NCBI RefSeq assembly: GCF_003994255.1
Contig: NZ_ML133860.1
Span: forward strand, 100,742-164,741
Source: Brachybacterium paraconglomeratum
GTDB lineage: Bacteria; Actinomycetota; Actinomycetes; Actinomycetales; Dermabacteraceae
DNA length: 64,000 nt
Reading direction: 5' to 3'
Part shown: positions 60,044-64,000 of the stretch, one piece after another
Layout of the letters: the number at the start of each line of letters is the position of its first letter
Position numbering within the stretch: the stretch's first letter is position 1
Made by a program: the position numbers and the translations under genes
The notes under the pieces: generated by a model
The model's input: only the letters and a program-made list of their open reading frames with translations
Told to the model about the DNA's origin: nothing
The model's database searches: none

Positions 60044-61135
60044 GTGAGCGCACTCGCCTTCCCCCAGACCAGCACCACCCGTCGCGTGGGCGACGACGAG
60101 CGCGCCAGCATCCTCGCCGCCCCCGGGTTCGGCCAGCACTACACCGACTTCATGGCCCGCGCCCGCTGGACCGTCGAGGGCGGCTGGGGCCAGGACGAGG
60201 TGGTGCCCTACGGCCCGCTCGAGCTCTCGCCCGCCTCCGCCGTCCTGCACTACGGCCAGGAGATCTTCGAGGGTCTCAAGGCGTTCCGCCACGCCGACGG
60301 CTCGGTGTGGACCTTCCGCCCCGAGGCGAACGCCGAGCGCATGCAGCGCTCCGCCCGGCGCCTGGCGCTGCCCGAGCTGCCGGCCGAGGACTTCCTGACC
60401 TCGCTGAAGGCCGTCGTCGCGGCCGACGAGCCGTGGGTGCCCGAGGCGACCAGCGAGGAGTCCCTCTACCTGCGACCCTTCATGTTCGCCAGCGAGGAGT
60501 TCCTCGGGGTGCGGGCCGCGCACGAGGTGGACTACTACGTCATCGCCTCCCCGGCCGGTCCCTACTTCCCCCGCGGCGTCCAGCCGCTGGTCGTGTGGAT
60601 CACCGACGAGTACGCCCGCGCCGGCGCCGGCGGCACCGGCGCCGCGAAGTGCGGCGGCAACTACGCCTCCTCGCTGCTGGGCAAGCGGGAGGCCGCGGAG
60701 AACGGCGCCGACGAGGTGCTCTTCCTCGACTCCGAGACCCACACCTCGATCGACGAGCTCTCCGGCATGAACGTCGTCGCTATCACGAAGGGCGGCCGCC
60801 TGCTCACCCCGTCCCTGACCGGCTCGATCCTCGAGGGCGTCACCCGCCTGTCGATCCTGCGCCTCGCGGAGGACCGCGGCCTCGAGGTCCTCGAGCAGAA
60901 GCTCGTGATGAGCGAGGTCCAGCAGCAGCTCGAGTCCGGCGAGATCACCGAGATGTTCGCCTGCGGCACCGCCGCCGTCATCAACCCCATCGGCGAGTTC
61001 CGCTCGAAGGAGGGCTCCTGGACCGTCGGCGACGGCGGCTCGGGCGAGGTCACCCTGGCGCTGCGCAAGGAGCTCACCGACATCCAGTACGGCCGGATCC
61101 CGGACCGTCACGGCTGGCTGACCCGGCTGGTGTGA
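60044..61135 (+). CDS. ilvE: Branched-chain amino acid aminotransferase
   Basis: The 363-residue PLP-dependent class IV aminotransferase catalyses the last step of Ile, Leu and Val synthesis. The signatures are YGQEIFEGLKAFRHADGSVW, the PLP lysine in the KCGGNYA region (GAAKCGGNYASSLLGKREA) and ACGTAAVINPIGEF. GTG start at 60044 after GAGGAG. It ends seven bases before cimA. Confidence 0.95.
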   Translation: MSALAFPQTSTTRRVGDDERASILAAPGFGQHYTDFMARARWTVEGGWGQDEVVPYGPLELSPASAVLHYGQEIFEGLKAFRHADGSVWTFRPEANAERMQRSARRLALPELPAEDFLTSLKAVVAADEPWVPEATSEESLYLRPFMFASEEFLGVRAAHEVDYYVIASPAGPYFPRGVQPLVVWITDEYARAGAGGTGAAKCGGNYASSLLGKREAAENGADEVLFLDSETHTSIDELSGMNVVAITKGGRLLTPSLTGSILEGVTRLSILRLAEDRGLEVLEQKLVMSEVQQQLESGEITEMFACGTAAVINPIGEFRSKEGSWTVGDGGSGEVTLALRKELTDIQYGRIPDRHGWLTRLV

Positions 61136-61142
61136 GCGGGTC

Positions 61143-62783
61143 ATGACCATTCCCACGATCGAGGCCTTCCACCTCTACGACACCACCCTGCGCGACGGCT
61201 CCCAGCAGGAGGGGCTCACCCTCTCGGTGACCGACAAGCTCGCCGTCGCCCGCCATCTCGACGACCTCGGCGTGACCTACATCGAGGGCGGCTGGCCGGG
61301 CGCCGTCCCGCGGGACACGGAGTTCTTCGTCCGCGCCGCGACCGAGCTCGAGCTGTCCACGGCACGTCTGGCCGCCTTCGGCGCGACCCGCAAGGCGGGC
61401 GTCGACGTCGCCGAGGACCCGCAGGTGCGCGCGCTCGTCGACTCCGGTGCGCCGACGATCACCCTGGTCGCGAAGTCCGATCTCCGCCACGTCACGGGCG
61501 CGCTGCGCACCACCGCCGAGGAGAACCTCGCGATGGTCCGCGACACGGTCGCGCACCTCGTCGGCCTCGGACGCGAGGTGTTCGTCGACGCGGAGCACTT
61601 CTTCGACGGCTTCCTCCACGACCCCGACTACACGACCTCCGTGCTGGTGGCCGCGCACGAGGCCGGCGCCGCGGTGCTGGTGCTGTGCGACACCAACGGC
61701 GGCATGCTCCCGCACCAGGTCACCGAGATCATCGAGGACCTGCGCTCCCGTCTCGAGGCGGCCGGTGCGGGCGAGGCTCGGCTCGGCGCCCACACCCACA
61801 ACGACACCGGCTGCGCGGTCGCGAACGCGATCAGCGCCGTCCGGGCGGGGATCACCCACGTCCAGGGCTGTGTGAACGGCTACGGGGAGCGCACCGGCAA
61901 CGCCGACCTGATCACGCTCCTGGCCGACCTCCAGCTGAAGATGGGCATGGACCTGGTGCCCGAGAAGACCCTCGCCGAGGCCACCCGGATCTCCCACGCG
62001 ATCGGCGAGATCGTGAACATGCCCGTCAGCCCCCGCGCCCCCTACGTCGGGGCGAGCGCCTTCGCGCACAAGGCCGGGCTGCACGCGAGCGCGATCCGGG
62101 TGGATCCGGACCTGTACCAGCACACCGATCCCCGCGCGGTCGGCAACGACATGCGCATGATCATCTCCGACATGGCCGGCCGCGCCTCGATCGAGCTCAA
62201 GGGCCGCGAGCTCGGCTTCGAGCTCGCCGATGAGCCGGAGCTCCTCTCGCGCCTCGCCCGGACCGTGAAGCAGCGCGAGGCGGAGGGCTACTCCTACGAG
62301 GCGGCCGACGCCTCCTTCGAGCTGCTCCTGCTGGACGAGCTCGGCCGCGTGCCGAGCTACTCCTCGGTCGAGTCCTGGCGGGCCACCTCCCAGCTCGGCC
62401 GCGACGGGACCCTCGAGACCGAGGCGACCGTGAAGCTGCGGGCCGACGGCGGGGGAGAGCGGGAGCGGAGGGTCGCGATCGCCGAGGGCAACGGCCCCGT
62501 CAACGCCCTGGACCTCGCCCTGCGCGAGGCGCTGCGGGAGCGGCACCCGGAGGTCGACGAGTTCGAGCTGCGGGACTTCAAGGTGCGGATCCTCGACTCC
62601 CAGCACGGCACCGACGCGACCACGCGGGTGCTCGTGCGCACCTCGGGCCGGGGCCTGGAGTTCCAGACCGTGGGCGTGGGACCCAACGTCATCGAGGCCT
62701 CCTGGGAGGCGGTCTTCGACGCGTACACCTACGGGCTCTACAAGTCCGGTGTTCCGGGGGTCTCCCACGCCGGGGAGCGCTAG
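61143..62783 (+). CDS. cimA: Citramalate synthase
   Basis: The 546-residue enzyme condenses pyruvate and acetyl-CoA to (R)-citramalate, giving threonine-independent 2-oxobutyrate for isoleucine. The HMGL-like barrel has DTTLRDGSQQEGLTLS and the metal motif GAHTHNDTGCAVANA. A C-terminal regulatory domain follows (about 410-535). Length and motifs fit the CimA/LeuA-like TIGR00977 type rather than LeuA proper or homocitrate synthase; assignment between these is by similarity of the N-terminal motif and by context with leuB and ilvE. Confidence 0.88.
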   Translation: MTIPTIEAFHLYDTTLRDGSQQEGLTLSVTDKLAVARHLDDLGVTYIEGGWPGAVPRDTEFFVRAATELELSTARLAAFGATRKAGVDVAEDPQVRALVDSGAPTITLVAKSDLRHVTGALRTTAEENLAMVRDTVAHLVGLGREVFVDAEHFFDGFLHDPDYTTSVLVAAHEAGAAVLVLCDTNGGMLPHQVTEIIEDLRSRLEAAGAGEARLGAHTHNDTGCAVANAISAVRAGITHVQGCVNGYGERTGNADLITLLADLQLKMGMDLVPEKTLAEATRISHAIGEIVNMPVSPRAPYVGASAFAHKAGLHASAIRVDPDLYQHTDPRAVGNDMRMIISDMAGRASIELKGRELGFELADEPELLSRLARTVKQREAEGYSYEAADASFELLLLDELGRVPSYSSVESWRATSQLGRDGTLETEATVKLRADGGGERERRVAIAEGNGPVNALDLALREALRERHPEVDEFELRDFKVRILDSQHGTDATTRVLVRTSGRGLEFQTVGVGPNVIEASWEAVFDAYTYGLYKSGVPGVSHAGER

Positions 62784-62786
62784 TGT
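62781..62786 (+). promoter_or_regulatory. Leaderless -10 box overlapping the cimA stop
   Basis: TAGTGT begins with the TAG stop codon of cimA and lies six bases before the next ATG, with no ribosome site between. It suggests a separate leaderless transcript for the ACT protein. Confidence 0.5.
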
Positions 62787-62792
62787 GACCCC

Positions 62793-63317
62793 ATGACGAC
62801 CTACGTGCTCACCGCCATCGGGGACGACCGACCGGGCCTCGTCGCCGCCCTCGCCGCCGCCGTCGACGAGCACGGCGGCAGCTGGGTGGACAGCCAGCTC
62901 GCGCTGCTGGCCGGGAAGTTCGCCGGCATCGTGCAGGTGGACCTCCCCGACGAGTCGGTCCAGGGCTTCCTCTCCGCGCTCGAGGGCCTCGAGGCCGAGG
63001 TCGGGCTCGCGGTGGAGGCCGCCGTCGCCGAGCAGACCGCTCCGCCCGGTCCCGCCCGCGCCCTCCGCCTGCACCTGCTGGGCCAGGACCGCACCGGCAT
63101 GGTCCGCGAGGTCACCACGGCACTGCGCTCTCAGGGCGCGACCATCGACGGACTGCGCTCCTGGACCCGTGAGGCGCCCGAGGGCGGCGGCATGCTCTTC
63201 GAGGCCGAGGCCGAGCTGCGCCTCCCGGCAGAGTCCGACGAGGCGGACGTGCGCGAGGCGCTCGAGACGATCGCCGCGGAGCTGATGGTGGACCTGGAGC
63301 TCGACGCCCCTGAATGA
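62793..63317 (+). CDS. Double ACT-domain protein (GcvR-like)
   Basis: The 174-residue protein consists of two ACT domains: about 1-80 (YVLTAIGDDRPGLVAALAAA) and about 90-170 (LRLHLLGQDRTGMVREVTTA). This is the GcvR/glycine cleavage repressor-like architecture. It has no DNA-binding domain. It probably binds an amino acid and controls a partner. Next to serA and the ilv genes, the ligand could be serine, glycine or a branched-chain amino acid. Confidence 0.8.
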   Translation: MTTYVLTAIGDDRPGLVAALAAAVDEHGGSWVDSQLALLAGKFAGIVQVDLPDESVQGFLSALEGLEAEVGLAVEAAVAEQTAPPGPARALRLHLLGQDRTGMVREVTTALRSQGATIDGLRSWTREAPEGGGMLFEAEAELRLPAESDEADVREALETIAAELMVDLELDAPE

Positions 63318-63336
63318 GCCCGTGAGCACTCAGCGA

Positions 63337-63374
63337 CGACGAATTCCGTAACTCTCCGGTCGCGAAATTCGTCG
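63337..63374. promoter_or_regulatory. Inverted repeat upstream of narK (distal)
   Basis: CGACGAATT and AATTCGTCG are perfect 9-bp arms separated by 20 bp. They lie just after the ACT gene and about 60-100 bp before the narK -10 box. It could be a terminator-like hairpin or a two-half-site operator. Confidence 0.35.
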
Positions 63375-63400
63375 CACTCCGGGCGGTGGCTTACTGGATA

Positions 63401-63424
63401 TCCCGGGAAAAGTTTCTTCCGGGA
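63401..63424. promoter_or_regulatory. Inverted repeat over the narK -35 region
   Basis: TCCCGG and CCGGGA flank an AT-richer centre (GAAAAGTTTCTT), ending 11 bp before the narK -10 box. This is a suitable place for a regulator of nitrate/nitrite uptake. No family assigned. Confidence 0.4.
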
Positions 63425-63435
63425 CGGAAGTCCTC

Positions 63436-63441
63436 TAGTGT
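63436..63441 (+). promoter_or_regulatory. -10 box for narK
   Basis: TAGTGT lies about 100 bp before the narK start; the leader carries GAGGAG as ribosome site. Confidence 0.45.
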
Positions 63442-63543
63442 GGCTCGAAGGGCCGAGGATGCTTACGACGTACAGTTCCCCTCTGCGGGGCGTCGTCGAG
63501 CAGTGCTCGATCCTCCTGCCCGCATCGTCCGAGGAGTCGCTCG

Positions 63544-63876
63544 ATGACCGGATCCCCGTCCTCCGCCGCCGCGACCATCTCCGCCAAGGATTCCGTCCCG
63601 CCCGGAGCCTGGAGAGCTCTCCTGCTGGTCACCCTCGGTTTCGGAGTGAACTTCTGGGCTTGGGCGCTGCTCAGCCCGCTGGGCCCGGTCTACGTCGAGC
63701 AGGGTCTCGCGCAGGACGCCTCGCTGATCGTGGCTCTGCCGGTCCTGGTCGGCTCCCTGGGCCGGATCCTGATGGGCGGCCTGACCGACCGGTTCGGCGG
63801 GCACCTCATGTTCCCGCTGGTGTCCCTGCTGACCGTGATCCCGGTGCTGTTCCTCGGCCTCGTCGGCCAGTATTCC
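63544..63876 (+). pseudogene. narK: Nitrate/nitrite MFS transporter, 5' part, interrupted by an insertion sequence
   Basis: The first 111 codons match the NarK/NasA branch of the major facilitator family: LGFGVNFWAWALLSPLGPVY, then the loop GRILMGGLTDRFGGHLMFPL with the usual helix 2-3 signature. After GLVGQYS at about 63876 the sequence changes to an insertion sequence end, and the frame stops at 63900. About three quarters of the transporter is missing or lies beyond the element. Import of nitrate/nitrite by this protein should be lost, although nirBD remains intact. Confidence 0.85.
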
Positions 63877-64000
63877 GGCTCTTCGCATTTAAGGGTGTAG
63901 GAGGGGTCTGAAGCCGCCGGCTTCGAGGAGGCTGCGAGCGATGTAGTGGACGAGGTTGCGGAAGCCCAGTGCGGAGCCGCGGAGGTGCTCGAGCCGGCCG
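63877..64000 (-). mobile_element. Insertion sequence, one end (ISL3-like), inserted in narK
   Basis: The boundary begins GGCTCTTCGCATTTAAGGG, in keeping with the GGCTCTT ends I associate with ISL3-family elements. The transposase gene runs out of the window on the minus strand, its stop 12 bp from the tip. The other end and the target duplication are outside the window. The family name is tentative. Confidence 0.75.
63889..64000 (-). CDS. Transposase, C-terminal fragment (runs off the right edge)
   Basis: The last 36 codons of a transposase read LEHLRGSALGFRNLVHYIAR and then SLLEAGGFRPLLHP before TAA. The GFRN motif near a C terminus is like ISL3-type DDE transposases. Only the C terminus is visible, so catalytic residues cannot be checked. 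Confidence 0.7.
   Translation of the reverse strand, partial: GRLEHLRGSALGFRNLVHYIARSLLEAGGFRPLLHP

Overview
The window is high-GC DNA from an actinobacterium. The GlgE glycogen route, the MoxR/VWA operon, the gatCAB and ilv/leu gene order, the ESX-type secretion genes and the many leaderless -10 boxes (TANNNT about 6-8 nt before a start codon) all point there. The gene content resembles Micrococcales, perhaps Brachybacterium or another Dermabacteraceae member. That placement is inference from gene order and protein style, not a database result.

Left part (1-22 kb) is mostly conserved housekeeping sequence. On the minus strand are glgX, glgE and the start of glgB (trehalose-derived maltose-1-phosphate to glycogen). 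A plus-strand operon follows: MoxR ATPase, DUF58, a small membrane protein, two VWA proteins and an acidic membrane protein, running into a cysteine desulfurase. Next come mnmA, a MetE-like protein and ligA (with large insertions). A Tat-exported unknown, a RecQ helicase fused to a phosphoribosyltransferase-like tail, an HTTM-type membrane pair and a small acidic protein complete the section.

The accessory centre (22-40 kb) is a divergent type VII (ESX-like) secretion locus. The minus operon encodes FHA/RDD, a DPxTG-repeat membrane protein, EccD, a MinD-like protein, EccC and a second P-loop-like protein, all with overlapping stops and starts. The plus operon encodes two or three WXG100-like proteins, two unknowns and a 796-residue polymorphic toxin with a GH-E (HNH/Endo VII superfamily) nuclease tip. 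It is followed by an ankyrin-like immunity protein and a DUF2185-like protein. The toxin body, immunity genes and the 5' part of a GNAT gene are duplicated in tandem (unit about 3.2 kb, junction at about 36241). The second toxin therefore lacks its N-terminal secretion module, while its nuclease tip and immunity gene have been exchanged for a divergent pair. This is the most unusual system in the window.

Right part (40-64 kb): gatCAB, an alanine/glycine:cation symporter, a 5'-deleted siderophore synthetase remnant that still carries an iron-box promoter, ilvD, a minus-strand siroheme and nitrite reductase operon (nirB-nirD-cobA/cbiX fusion), and an attenuator-controlled ilvBN followed by ilvC. 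Then come serA, leuB, ilvE, cimA and a double-ACT protein. The branched-chain genes supply Ile, Val and Leu, with CimA and LeuB able to make 2-oxobutyrate from pyruvate. The window ends in a narK-type nitrate/nitrite transporter gene interrupted by an insertion sequence. No rRNA, tRNA or CRISPR array was recognised.
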